Shown here one piece after another: positions 15,916-23,908 of a stretch of 64,000 nt of DNA (positions are counted from its first letter, which is position 1; each line of letters opens with the position of its first letter). Both the position numbers and the translations under genes were made by a program. This DNA comes from Paludibacteraceae bacterium (lineage in GTDB: Bacteria; Bacteroidota; Bacteroidia; Bacteroidales; Paludibacteraceae): NCBI GenBank assembly GCA_017551025.1, contig JAFZNG010000007.1:1-64000 (forward strand). The letters are read 5' to 3'. The notes beneath the pieces were generated by a model that worked only from the letters and a program-made list of their open reading frames with translations, ran no database searches and was not told where the DNA came from.

Positions 15916-15936
15916 TTTTTGATTCATTTTGGGACT
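15916..15936 (+). repeat. Copy 1 of a 21-bp repeated element
   Basis: TTTTGATTCATTTTGGGACT, with one more T at its left end, is identical to 21218-21238. A diverged copy is at 19549-19569. All three precede AATTATTTGC-like or promoter sequence. Confidence 0.8.
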
Positions 15937-16024
15937 AATTATTTGCAGAAACAGATAAAAAGTATCTCAAAACACTAGAGATAAGCAAAAATTAGTGTTT
16001 GAAAACACTTTTTTGCACAAACCT

Positions 16025-16056
16025 CTTGCAAGTATCATAAAAAAGTTGTACCTTTG
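16025..16056 (+). promoter_or_regulatory. -33/-7 promoter of the TA remnant
   Basis: CTTGCAAGTATC at 16025 and TACCTTTG at 16049-16056 are 24 bases apart. A strong AAAGGAGG ribosome site precedes the ATG at 16082. Confidence 0.75.
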
Positions 16057-16081
16057 CAGCAAAATTAGGAAAGGAGGCATT

Positions 16082-16269
16082 ATGACCGCTTTACAATTAA
16101 ATGCAGAAATGAATGCTTGGCTTAATTCCACCCAGAACCATTACGGGGAGATAGGGCTGGTCAATGGAGCAGACGGATTACTTCCAAGCATCGCTTGATA
16201 TATGAAATTCTTGAAACAGAAGTTGTCGTGCTGATTCTTACAGCCTACGGTCATTATGATGACAAATAA
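16082..16269 (+). pseudogene. Toxin-antitoxin remnant: antitoxin start fused out of frame to a Txe/YoeB-type toxin end
   Basis: The ATG at 16082 begins MTALQLNAEMNAWLN, the standard opening of Bacteroidota antitoxins found before YoeB/Txe toxins. After about 16 codons the match ends. From 16132 in the +1-shifted frame the reading is PEPLRGDRAGQWSRRITSKH, then RLIYEILETEVVVLILTAYG and HYDDK, stop at 16269. This is the last third of a Txe/YoeB-family mRNA endonuclease, including the conserved WSRRI, HRLIY and C-terminal HY. About 300 bp, the rest of the antitoxin and the toxin start, are deleted. No functional pair can be made. The translated frame ends at 16198. Confidence 0.8.
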
Positions 16270-16403
16270 AATGTTTAATTTTACCCCCCCCTATATTACA
16301 AATGGCGGTATAATATCCGACTATAGTTAACCGAATTACAAGCGGTGCTTGACATGTGTCAGGCATCGCTTGTGCGTTTATAAGCAAACAAAACTCTATA
16401 TTT

Positions 16404-16883
16404 ATGAGAAAATTTTTCATCCTTGCTCTTTGCTTCTTGTTCCTTGCTCCGCTCATGGCGCAAGAAGCACCCGTCCAGAGACTCAACGTCTGGAAGATGG
16501 ACGGCACACAGATCCAGTTCTTGCTCACCGACGAGCCTGTGACCACTTTCGAAAACGGCAACCTCGTCATCACCACGAACCAAGGTGTGTACTCATATCC
16601 GCTCGCGCAGATGAAGAAATACACCCACGAAGGTTTGCCGGAAGGTATTGACGTGCCGAGCGTAGCACCCGGTGACATCCTTGTTCGCCAGAACAACGAA
16701 GCCATGCTCATTGAAGGTTTGCCCGACAACCAACTCGTGGAGGTCTATAGCGCCGACGGCAAACTCATTCTCTCGCAACGCGCCGTAGGTGGTCAATCCA
16801 CCCTTCTCAACCTTGCTAACCAGCCGCAAGGCACATACATCGTAAACGTAGGTCAAACCTCCTTTAAATTTGTGAAACAATGA
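16404..16883 (+). CDS. Small secreted protein with T9SS sorting domain, first of a pair
   Basis: A 159-residue protein; the ATG at 16404 gives signal peptide MRKFFILALCFLFLAPLMAQ. Residues 25-80 form a short beta module (RLNVWKMDGTQIQFLL, GNLVITTNQGVYSYPLAQMK) also visible in the next gene and at 21336 and 21734. The last 75 residues are a type A sorting domain (LVEVYSADGKLILSQ, QGTYIVNVGQTSFKFVK). It overlaps the following large gene by 4 bp (ATGA). The signal-peptide DNA is built from 7-bp units. It may serve as the exported anchor or chaperone of the large protein. Confidence 0.75.
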   Translation: MRKFFILALCFLFLAPLMAQEAPVQRLNVWKMDGTQIQFLLTDEPVTTFENGNLVITTNQGVYSYPLAQMKKYTHEGLPEGIDVPSVAPGDILVRQNNEAMLIEGLPDNQLVEVYSADGKLILSQRAVGGQSTLLNLANQPQGTYIVNVGQTSFKFVKQ

Positions 16884-19492
16884 GACGCCTCCTTTTATCC
16901 TTAGTACTTGGTACTTTGTCCCTTGGTACTTTTGCCCAAGAGGCTTTCTACATCTATCGTAACGATGGTGACTTCAACGGTTTCTTCTACGACGAAGTAG
17001 TAGAGATGCGTTATTCTAAGATTGCGTTAGATTCCACGGAGCGCGAACAATATGTTACATACGAAGTGGAGTTGGCGGACACGACCTATCGTATCCCTCT
17101 CGCGGCAATCGACTCTATCGGTTTCCAACAGCCGGAGATACGATTCAATCCGAAAGTTAAACTGATTCAGAATGAAGGTTTAAGTCCGTATCTAAAGGAT
17201 ATAAATGAGTATGGATATCCTGAAGAATTAGTTGCGCTTTTTGAGGATCTGCCTATGGCTCTTGTTCCGCAAGTTGGCGATGTGTTAATCGGCGTAGGAA
17301 CGGATGACTGCGGTGAGGTCTATGAAAAATTAGGCGGCAGTTTCAGTTTGGTAGTTCAACGAGTTTCCTCCAGTGGTAACCAAATCTTTGTTTATGGCCG
17401 TCAAGTGGAAGAGGTCGGTGAGGTGTTCGAACAATTCATCTCGGTAGAACAAATCGGAGTAGATGAAGAAGGTAAAATACGTCGTCGTATCGCAGGCTGC
17501 GATGAAAATGGTCTTCCACGCAGGATAACGCAAGTAGAGGGGGATCATTTTGGTGAACTGATCAATTTTAATGGCAACATCAATAAAGATTGGAGTATTC
17601 CTAACGATTCCTCCAAAGTGGTGCTGAACGCAGATATCAATTTCCAGGTTTTCATGCGTGCGCAATATAATATTACCCTCTTGGGTGGTGTGTATGTGAA
17701 GATCACCAATGAGTTTCGTACGCGTGTCAAACCCTCGCTCGCTATATCCTTAAACGGCGAATTGAGAGCTAACTCCGACAACCCATATTCCATTTATCTG
17801 TCGGAGGTGTTATTCCCTGTTTCTTGTCCGGTCTTCGCAATTAAGCCTTGGCCGAGTTATTTCATGCATTTGTCCGGTAGTATAGATGCAAAACTGAACT
17901 TCCCGCAGATCTATTTGGGTATGGGAATAGAGTACACCATTAATTCCAATAATTTATTCCCGTTAGGAGTTAACATCTATTGGGCTCCGGATGATGGCAC
18001 GAAGCCGGATGACGAGATGCTCTCCGCCGAGTTCTCTGTTTCCGGTTCGATCCATCAAGGCATAGAGTTCGAAGGTATGATTAGTACCGCCAGCTGGTTC
18101 AAAAAAGTCCTGCAGGTGGCTGCCGGTGTACATTTCTATGTAGGACCGAAAATGACGGCATCCATATCATTCAAACATGATTTCTTCCAAGATAACTATC
18201 ATAACAGCCTATATACGCTCCTTTCGTCAGGTAAGATTGATTTGTCTCTCATCTCAATCCTGATGGAATTATCCGCTAAAACCAAATTGGGTTGGTATGA
18301 CCCTCAGGAAAAGACATTCTTCAGTGGCACAAAGGATTTTCTGGAACACCAGATACGACTATTGCCGGTGTTCGACAAGACAGAAGTGGAATTCACCGAG
18401 ACAGATGCCATCGTGAAATTAAAACCTAAGAGTGGAACAAACCTCAAGTTCACCACTTACTATCTGGGTATATACGATGCAGCACAAGGTTTGTCTGTTA
18501 CAGATGATTCTATCGCACCGAAAGAAATAATGCAAGGCAACAGATGGATTGAAAGGGAGTCGGACGAAGAAATCGACCATATAACTACGATTCCTTTACA
18601 AAGATTAGAAGTAGGTAAAAAATACTTTGCCGTACCTGTGATCGATGATAACGACCTGAATTTCATTGCGCATGGGACGGAACGGGAATTTTCAGTACCG
18701 TTGTATATGAAGATGGATAAAGACAGTTTGCATTTTGATGTTAGCGGAAACCCTAAACAAACGATTAATTTCACAACCAATTGTTCTCCTGACATGATGC
18801 GATTTGTCTATCTGTGGGACTTGCATTTAATTGACGAAGATAGCATTGAAACGTTGGATAAAGCAAACGGAAATTATCAACTGCACGTGAAGGCTGCTCC
18901 GAATCGTTACTTATTCGGCCAATCTTGTAATTATTCAAAAAAGGACTATAATTGTCCTTACTTAAATCTTTTAAGCAATTCGAATCAGCCTTATCCTATT
19001 GGTTTCTCGCAAGATGATAACGACTTAAGTAATGTGCACCTCACGGCAGGTGGACGATTTAAATTTATAGCTAACGGAGATATATTTACTGCATCTGCCC
19101 ATTTTGAAGGAATGGTTAGTGCTACGCGTACCGGCGATAGTATTATTACCATTTCAGGCACCTCGACATCAGAGTACGAAACGTCTACTATACAATTGAC
19201 GCTCGTCCGGCAACCAGGATCTAGAGGTTATGGCCAATTGTTTAAAGTTTCCGGTACGATAACAACATCCGGTATAGATGAAAGAACCACGATTACTTTT
19301 GCCGACATGGACGGAGTATCATATAAAACAAGCGGCGCGAGTGTAGTAAACACGCATAGCGGAACGATAACATCAGGTGTAACACATGTTCGATGGAATG
19401 GGCTAGATCCGGAGCAAACATATAATATGAGTACCGATCAAAACGCAGAAGTATACGTTGATCTTTATCCCAAAGTCCCCGGAGACGAGTAA
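16880..19492 (+). CDS. Large secreted protein of unknown function
   Basis: An 870-residue protein with signal peptide MRRLLLSLVLGTLSLGTFAQ. The N-terminal module reads FYIYRNDGDFNGFFYDEVVE, then YRIPLAAIDSIGF, which is common at the start of Bacteroidota surface proteins. The middle (residues 90-460) is beta-rich with SGSIDAKLNFPQIYLGMGIE and SGSIHQGIEFEGM. Residues about 490-600 look like an Ig or fibronectin-like unit. The C-terminal 200 residues are beta strands around SARHFEGMVSATRTGDSIIT-like sequence. No catalytic motif or sorting tail was found. It is translationally coupled to the small tail-bearing gene and ends at a good terminator. Confidence 0.7.
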   Translation: MRRLLLSLVLGTLSLGTFAQEAFYIYRNDGDFNGFFYDEVVEMRYSKIALDSTEREQYVTYEVELADTTYRIPLAAIDSIGFQQPEIRFNPKVKLIQNEGLSPYLKDINEYGYPEELVALFEDLPMALVPQVGDVLIGVGTDDCGEVYEKLGGSFSLVVQRVSSSGNQIFVYGRQVEEVGEVFEQFISVEQIGVDEEGKIRRRIAGCDENGLPRRITQVEGDHFGELINFNGNINKDWSIPNDSSKVVLNADINFQVFMRAQYNITLLGGVYVKITNEFRTRVKPSLAISLNGELRANSDNPYSIYLSEVLFPVSCPVFAIKPWPSYFMHLSGSIDAKLNFPQIYLGMGIEYTINSNNLFPLGVNIYWAPDDGTKPDDEMLSAEFSVSGSIHQGIEFEGMISTASWFKKVLQVAAGVHFYVGPKMTASISFKHDFFQDNYHNSLYTLLSSGKIDLSLISILMELSAKTKLGWYDPQEKTFFSGTKDFLEHQIRLLPVFDKTEVEFTETDAIVKLKPKSGTNLKFTTYYLGIYDAAQGLSVTDDSIAPKEIMQGNRWIERESDEEIDHITTIPLQRLEVGKKYFAVPVIDDNDLNFIAHGTEREFSVPLYMKMDKDSLHFDVSGNPKQTINFTTNCSPDMMRFVYLWDLHLIDEDSIETLDKANGNYQLHVKAAPNRYLFGQSCNYSKKDYNCPYLNLLSNSNQPYPIGFSQDDNDLSNVHLTAGGRFKFIANGDIFTASAHFEGMVSATRTGDSIITISGTSTSEYETSTIQLTLVRQPGSRGYGQLFKVSGTITTSGIDERTTITFADMDGVSYKTSGASVVNTHSGTITSGVTHVRWNGLDPEQTYNMSTDQNAEVYVDLYPKVPGDE

Positions 19493-19506
19493 TCCCTTTC
19501 CTCTCT

Positions 19507-19537
19507 CATCCCTGTCACCCGCGTGGCAGGGATGTTT
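19507..19537 (+). terminator. Rho-independent terminator
   Basis: CATCCCTG and CAGGGATG form an 8-bp stem with a 15-base loop, followed by TTTCTTTCT, 15 bp after the stop of the large secreted protein. Confidence 0.75.
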
Positions 19538-19641
19538 CTTTCTCGCTCTTTTTGAATCATTTTGAACCTTTTTGGACTGAAAACCAAAAAATCTCTGATT
19601 TTATTTGCACATATCAAAAAGCGGACAAAAATTTGTTGTAC

Positions 19642-19680
19642 TTCGGTCCTCCCTACTTCATGAAGCAGGGTCCCACCGAA
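19642..19680. repeat. 39-bp imperfect palindrome
   Basis: The outer arms are TTCGGT and ACCGAA. The inner core CCTACTTC/GAAGCAGG meets at ATG, so the whole element can form a nearly continuous hairpin or cruciform. A second hairpin follows 7 bp later. Confidence 0.7.
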
Positions 19681-19760
19681 GGTACTATCGCACGTTTGTG
19701 CGAATAACAAGCCTAATAGCCCTAAAAATTCAAATAAATTCGATTTTTATGTCTCTTAGA

Positions 19761-19792
19761 CTTGCATATTCCAAATTTTTGTTGTACCTTTG
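19761..19792 (+). promoter_or_regulatory. -33/-7 promoter of the ATPase gene
   Basis: CTTGCATATTCC at 19761 and TACCTTTG at 19785-19792 are 24 bases apart, 67 bp before the chosen start codon. Confidence 0.75.
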
Positions 19793-19858
19793 CAGCGAAT
19801 TTTAAAATGTAATGGTCATTTCGGAAATGGCGATTACAAAAAAATAAGTAACGCTACT

Positions 19859-21172
19859 ATGCAATTCTTCGACAGAATTAGGGAGACAGAGTCCCTACAG
19901 CAGATTCGGCAGTTATCGCTGCAGCACGCGCAGTTCACGGTGCTAACCGGAAGAAGACGTATCGGAAAGACGTCTCTTGTCTTTCACGCGTATCAAGAAC
20001 CGTTCCTCTATTTCTTCGTGAGCAAAAAAGCAGAAAGCGAATTGTGCGAAGCGTACCAAAAAGAAATGGCGGATAAGTTAGGCATGCCTATGCTGGGTCG
20101 TGTCACGCGCTTTGCGGACATCTTTGAATATCTGATGCAACTCGCCAAGCAACGACCCATTACTTTGTTTATCGATGAGTTTCAAGAGTTCCTAAAAGTG
20201 AATCCATCTGTGTATAGCGATATGCAGAAGAGTTGGGATATCAACAAAGCAGATGCGCACATCAACCTGATTGTAGGCGGTTCGGTGCAATCAATGATTC
20301 ATAAGATTTTTGAGGATAAGAAAGAACCCCTTTATAATCGTCAAACAACGATGATGAGACTCAATCGGTTCACTCCGTCGGTACTCAAAGAGATTCTGTC
20401 CGCTCATCATCCCGATTATACGCCTGATGACCTATTGGCGCTCTATAGCTTCACAGGAGGTGTCGCCAAATACGTCGAGCTGCTGATGGATAAAGGTGCT
20501 GTTACGCGGCAGCAGATGATAGAGGCTATCGTGCAACCCGATTCAGTCTTCTTGGCCGAAGGGAAGAACCTGCTGATTGAGGAGTTCGGAAAAGACTACG
20601 GCGTCTATTTCTCTATTCTCTCGGCGATTGCAACCGGCCATAGTCAGCGCAGTCAGATTGAAGACATCCTCGGCAAAGAGATAGGCGGGTACCTGACGAT
20701 GTTAGAGGACACCTACGGCATCATTCGCAAGCACAAACCACTATTTGCCACCACGAATAGCAATGTGCGGTACCGGCTGGATGATAACTTCCTCACGTTC
20801 TGGTTCCGGTTCATATTCAAGTATAACTATATGCTGGAGATAGATGCGTTTGAGGCTTTGCGCGAAATCATTGAACGGGACTATGAGACGTTCTCCGGCA
20901 AGATGTTAGAGCGCTATTTCAAAGACCTGCTTATCGAATCGAAGCAGTTTACGCAGATAGACAACTGGTGGAGTCGTAATGGCGAGGACGAGATTGATAT
21001 TATTGCGATTAATGAATTGACCAAGCAAGCATCGTTCTATGAAGTAAAGCGTAGCGAACGCGAATTGGATATGCCGCTTTTGGAGCAGCGCAAGAACACT
21101 TTCCTTGTCGCTACACGCCAGCTAAAGAAATACGCCATCACGACTACCGGACTATCCATGAACGATATGTAA
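19859..21172 (+). CDS. AAA ATPase of the ATPase_2/DUF234 group
   Basis: A 437-residue cytoplasmic protein. The frame opens at 19790, but that would overlap the -7 box, so the ATG at 19859 is chosen. Walker A is GRRRIGKTSLV near residue 32 and Walker B is ITLFIDEFQEF near residue 101. A winged-helix section follows (FTGGVAKYVELLMDKGAV). The C-terminal DUF234 nuclease-like part contains WWSRNGEDEIDIIAIN and ASFYEVKRSE, with the D/E-x-K arrangement of PD-(D/E)XK nucleases. Such genes occur in many copies in Bacteroidota and Archaea; their role is not established. It has its own promoter and terminator. Confidence 0.85.
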   Translation: MQFFDRIRETESLQQIRQLSLQHAQFTVLTGRRRIGKTSLVFHAYQEPFLYFFVSKKAESELCEAYQKEMADKLGMPMLGRVTRFADIFEYLMQLAKQRPITLFIDEFQEFLKVNPSVYSDMQKSWDINKADAHINLIVGGSVQSMIHKIFEDKKEPLYNRQTTMMRLNRFTPSVLKEILSAHHPDYTPDDLLALYSFTGGVAKYVELLMDKGAVTRQQMIEAIVQPDSVFLAEGKNLLIEEFGKDYGVYFSILSAIATGHSQRSQIEDILGKEIGGYLTMLEDTYGIIRKHKPLFATTNSNVRYRLDDNFLTFWFRFIFKYNYMLEIDAFEALREIIERDYETFSGKMLERYFKDLLIESKQFTQIDNWWSRNGEDEIDIIAINELTKQASFYEVKRSERELDMPLLEQRKNTFLVATRQLKKYAITTTGLSMNDM

Positions 21173-21191
21173 ACAATCTACTCCCCCATTT

Positions 21192-21222
21192 CGGTCGTCA
21201 CTCTGGTGGCGACCGTTTTTTT
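21192..21222 (+). terminator. Rho-independent terminator of the ATPase gene
   Basis: CGGTCGTCAC and GTGGCGACCG pair with one wobble around a short loop, then TTTTTTT. The T-run is the left end of the 21-bp repeated element. Confidence 0.9.
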
Positions 21223-21238
21223 GATTCATTTTGGGACT
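21218..21238 (+). repeat. Copy 2 of the 21-bp repeated element
   Basis: Identical to 15916-15936. It joins the terminator T-run to the promoter of the gene at 21336. Confidence 0.8.
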
Positions 21239-21252
21239 TTTTGGACGAATTA

Positions 21253-21284
21253 TTTGCGCAGCTCGAAAAAAAGCAGTAATTTTG
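21253..21284 (+). promoter_or_regulatory. -33/-7 promoter of the carbohydrate-binding operon
   Basis: TTTGCGCAGCTC at 21253 and TAATTTTG at 21277-21284 are 24 bases apart. The -7 region shares a 20-base word with 4433-4452. Confidence 0.75.
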
Positions 21285-21335
21285 CAGCGGATTTCAGATT
21301 GATATACATATAACGCTTTAGAAAGGATATTAGTC

Positions 21336-21737
21336 ATGAGAAAAATAATGGTATTTCTGGCTGTGTGCTCTGCGATGCTGGTGCAGGCAGCAACGTACAA
21401 TTACCTGGTGTTTACCAGCAACGGAGGTACGACGACCGGTTTCAACGTGAGCAACCTCACGCTGACGGTCAGCGGCAGTAATCTGCAAGTGACCAACAAC
21501 GAGGGCACGGTGAATCTGGTATTGACCGACTTGGCTTCGATGCAGTTCTCCACCTCTGCGGATTCGATTACGGCGATCGACAATGTGTTGGATGCCGACC
21601 GCGCGGTACGGGTATTCAGTATTACGGGCACTTCGCTCGGTTCTTTTGGTTCGATGCTCGAGGCGGTGCAACACCTCAGTGCAGGTACGTACGTGATTAC
21701 AAATGGTAAAAACGCTCAAACGATTGTAGTAAGATGA
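21336..21737 (+). CDS. Small secreted protein with T9SS-like tail, first of a pair
   Basis: A 133-residue protein with signal peptide MRKIMVFLAVCSAMLVQA. The first 60 mature residues (YLVFTSNGGTTTGFNV, LQVTNNEGTVNLVLTDLASM) match the short beta module of the gene at 16404. The last 55 residues (DADRAVRVFSITGTSLGSFG, AGTYVITNGKNAQTIVVR) look like a short sorting domain. It overlaps the next gene by 4 bp (ATGA). The arrangement repeats that of 16404/16880, so it is probably the exported partner of the large carbohydrate-binding protein. Confidence 0.75.
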   Translation: MRKIMVFLAVCSAMLVQAATYNYLVFTSNGGTTTGFNVSNLTLTVSGSNLQVTNNEGTVNLVLTDLASMQFSTSADSITAIDNVLDADRAVRVFSITGTSLGSFGSMLEAVQHLSAGTYVITNGKNAQTIVVR

Positions 21738-23689
21738 AAAAGATCATAGCATTGAGCCTCGTGCTCCTTTCGCCTTTCGCCTTTCACCTTTCACCTTTAT
21801 TTGCGCAGACGCTAAACGTGCAGGTGGGACAAGTGACGTATCAGTTCCCTGCTAACCAGGCAGGAGAGATGAACTATTCCAATGGCACGACGCTTACGAT
21901 CATGGGCAAAACGTTTACGCTGAGCGAGATCGATAATATGTACGTGGACGAGACGGCCGTGACGGATAATCTTGTCAGCATCGTCTATGGCAGCAGTTCG
22001 GCGACGGTGACCGTTGCCGGTAACGTGGCGCAATACGTAGAGCCGACGCTGAGCGGTGCGCATGTGACGATCGCGCAGACGAATACCGAAGCCGTATGGG
22101 GAAATGAGATCACGTATCAACTGAGCGGTAGCACCGCAAACGGTTCGCTCACGCTCGGCGGTTCGTACAAGTGTACGGTAACCCTGGCTGGCGTGACGCT
22201 GACAAATCCTCTCGGTGCCGCCATCACGATCACCAACTCCAAGCGTATCCAGTTGAGCGCCAAAAAGAATACCGTCAATACCTTGACCGACGGTGCATCG
22301 GGTTCGCAGAAAGCTTGTATCTATAGCAAGGGTCAGTTGCAATTGCAAGGCAACGGTACGCTCAACGTGGTGGGTAATACCAAGCACGGCATCAAGAGTG
22401 CATCGTATATCGCCATTAAAAATCTGACGCTAAACATCACCTCCACCGTAGGTGACGGTATCAGTTGCGAGGAATACATGGAGATCAAGAGCGGTACGAT
22501 CACCCTCAGCGGCATCGGCGATGACGGTATCCAGTGCGATCTGGGGGGCACCGTTTCCACGGGTATCACTACCGATCATGAGGATGAGGATACCGGCAAT
22601 ATCTATATCTCCGGCGGTACTGTCAACGTGACGGTTTCTGCTGCAGCTGCCAAGGGTATCAAATGTGCCGGCGACCTGTATGTTACCAACGGCGCCATCA
22701 CGGCGACTACTTCCGGTGGCGGTGCATGGGACAGCACGGATAAGAAAGTCAAAGCCAGTGCAGGTATCAGTGCCGACGGCAATATCGCCATCAGTGGTGG
22801 TACACTCCTGCTCAAGAGCACCGGCGTAGGCGGTAAGGGCATCAGTGGCGACGGTACATTCGTCGTGAGTGATTCGGCCAGCATCACCATCACCACCAGC
22901 GGACAGGCTGTCGTAGCTTCGTCCAGCGGAACACTGAGTACCGTATCGAATTCGCAGACTCTGGATCGCTATACCACCAACTACAAGGCTTCGCCGAAGG
23001 GTATCAAGATCGACGGTGCTGTCACGATCAACGGTGGCGTCATCACCATCACCACGAGCGGTGCCGGAGGCGAAGGCATGGAGAGCAAGGGTGTGCTCAC
23101 CATCAACGACGGACAGATCACTATCAACGCCTACGACGACGGTATCAATTGCTCCAGCCATATGTATATCAATGGCGGCTATATCTTCTCGCACGCTACG
23201 AACAACGACGGCCTCGATGCCAACGGCAACATGTATATCAAGGGAGGTTTCGTCTATGCCAAGAGTGCAAGCAGTCCGGAGGTGGCTCTGGATGCCAATA
23301 CCGAAGGCGGCTATAAGCTCTATATCACCGGCGGTACGATCATCGCTGTAGGCGGTCTGGAGAGCGGTGCCAGCGTGAGTGGCGGTACGGCTAAGCAGAC
23401 TACTTCCTGGACAGCCAACAGTTGGTACGCACTCTATAACGGCAGCACACTCGTCTGTGCCTTTAAGACGCCGAATCAGTCTACCTCTTCCGGTGGCGGC
23501 GGTCGTCCGGGTGGCGGTGGTGGCAGTAGCCAGAAACTGGTGGTATATACCTCCTCTACGCCCGCTCTCAAATCCGGCGTTACCGTCAGTGGTGGCGAGT
23601 CGTATTTTGGCGGCATGGCCAATTTCGGTGGCACCGTCAGCGGTGGTTCTACAGTCACCCTGAGTAACTATAGTAGTAGCGGATGGTAA
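21734..23689 (+). CDS. Carbohydrate-binding domain protein (DUF4353/Cthe_2159-like beta-helix)
   Basis: A 651-residue secreted protein. The signal peptide (MKKIIALSLVLLSPFAFHLS ...) is encoded over a 7-bp DNA repeat (CTTTCGC, CTTTCAC). After the N-terminal beta module (residues 25-75) comes a long parallel beta-helix with repeated GNIYISGGTVNV, NIAISGGTLLL, VLTINDGQITI and MYINGGYIF rungs, and KGIK.. turns. This fits the carbohydrate-binding family typified by Cthe_2159, which binds acidic plant polysaccharide with calcium. A Gly-rich linker (GGGGRPGGGGGSS) and a short C-terminal strand section follow. No catalytic residues are evident. It probably binds pectin-like glycans at the surface. 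Confidence 0.85.
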   Translation: MKKIIALSLVLLSPFAFHLSPLFAQTLNVQVGQVTYQFPANQAGEMNYSNGTTLTIMGKTFTLSEIDNMYVDETAVTDNLVSIVYGSSSATVTVAGNVAQYVEPTLSGAHVTIAQTNTEAVWGNEITYQLSGSTANGSLTLGGSYKCTVTLAGVTLTNPLGAAITITNSKRIQLSAKKNTVNTLTDGASGSQKACIYSKGQLQLQGNGTLNVVGNTKHGIKSASYIAIKNLTLNITSTVGDGISCEEYMEIKSGTITLSGIGDDGIQCDLGGTVSTGITTDHEDEDTGNIYISGGTVNVTVSAAAAKGIKCAGDLYVTNGAITATTSGGGAWDSTDKKVKASAGISADGNIAISGGTLLLKSTGVGGKGISGDGTFVVSDSASITITTSGQAVVASSSGTLSTVSNSQTLDRYTTNYKASPKGIKIDGAVTINGGVITITTSGAGGEGMESKGVLTINDGQITINAYDDGINCSSHMYINGGYIFSHATNNDGLDANGNMYIKGGFVYAKSASSPEVALDANTEGGYKLYITGGTIIAVGGLESGASVSGGTAKQTTSWTANSWYALYNGSTLVCAFKTPNQSTSSGGGGRPGGGGGSSQKLVVYTSSTPALKSGVTVSGGESYFGGMANFGGTVSGGSTVTLSNYSSSGW

Positions 23690-23713
23690 AAACGGAACAG
23701 AACCGATACAACG

Positions 23714-23749
23714 CAAAAAAAGAAGAGACCCGAAAGTCTCTTCTTTTTT
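23714..23749. terminator. Bidirectional terminator
   Basis: AAAAAAGAAGAGAC and GTCTCTTCTTTTTT pair perfectly around CCGAAA. It ends the carbohydrate-binding operon and, read the other way, the tRNA-Gln transcript. Confidence 0.93.
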
Positions 23750-23750
23750 G

Positions 23751-23821
23751 TTGCTCAACCAGGACTCGAACCCAGACAGACAGAACCAGAATCTGTAGTG
23801 CTACCATTACACCATTGAGCA
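23751..23821 (-). tRNA. tRNA-Gln (anticodon CTG)
   Basis: The cloverleaf on the minus strand has acceptor TGCTCAA/TTGAGCA, D arm GTGTAATGGTAGCAC, anticodon stem ACAGA/TCTGT with loop TTCTGGT (anticodon CTG, reading CAG) and T arm with loop TTCGAGT. CCA is not encoded. It has its own -33/-7 promoter and shares the terminator at 23714. Confidence 0.93.
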
Positions 23822-23853
23822 AAAAAATGTGCTCTGTTTTTCAAAAGCGGGTG

Positions 23854-23885
23854 CAAAAGTACTGCTTTTTTCTGATATATGCAAA
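23854..23885 (-). promoter_or_regulatory. -33/-7 promoter of tRNA-Gln
   Basis: On the minus strand TTTGCATATATC starts at 23885 and TACTTTTG lies at 23861-23854, 24 bases on. It closely resembles the promoter of tRNA-Lys. Confidence 0.8.
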
Positions 23886-23908
23886 TTTTTCGTGAAAAAA
23901 ATGCGTTT

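Larger units (their letters stand above)
15650..16081. other. Gene-free stretch between DUF3987 and the TA remnant
   Basis: It holds a small hairpin (GTTGCA/TGCAAC, 15778-15793), a promoter-like TTTGCGTAT with TACCTTTG (15877-15906) whose spacing is 22 instead of 24, a 21-bp element shared with 21218, and the true promoter of the TA remnant at 16025-16056. No coding signal is seen on either strand. Confidence 0.6.
19493..19858. other. Gene-free stretch before the ATPase gene
   Basis: It contains the terminator at 19507, the diverged third copy of the 21-bp element (19549), a long imperfect palindrome (19642-19680), a small hairpin TCGCACGTTTGTGCGA (19688-19703) and the ATPase promoter (19761-19792). 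No coding signal was found. Confidence 0.65.

Noticed and set aside
13693-16269. Complete integrative element
   Set aside because: No integrase, transposase, tRNA-linked attachment site or flanking direct repeat is visible, so only a remnant can be claimed.
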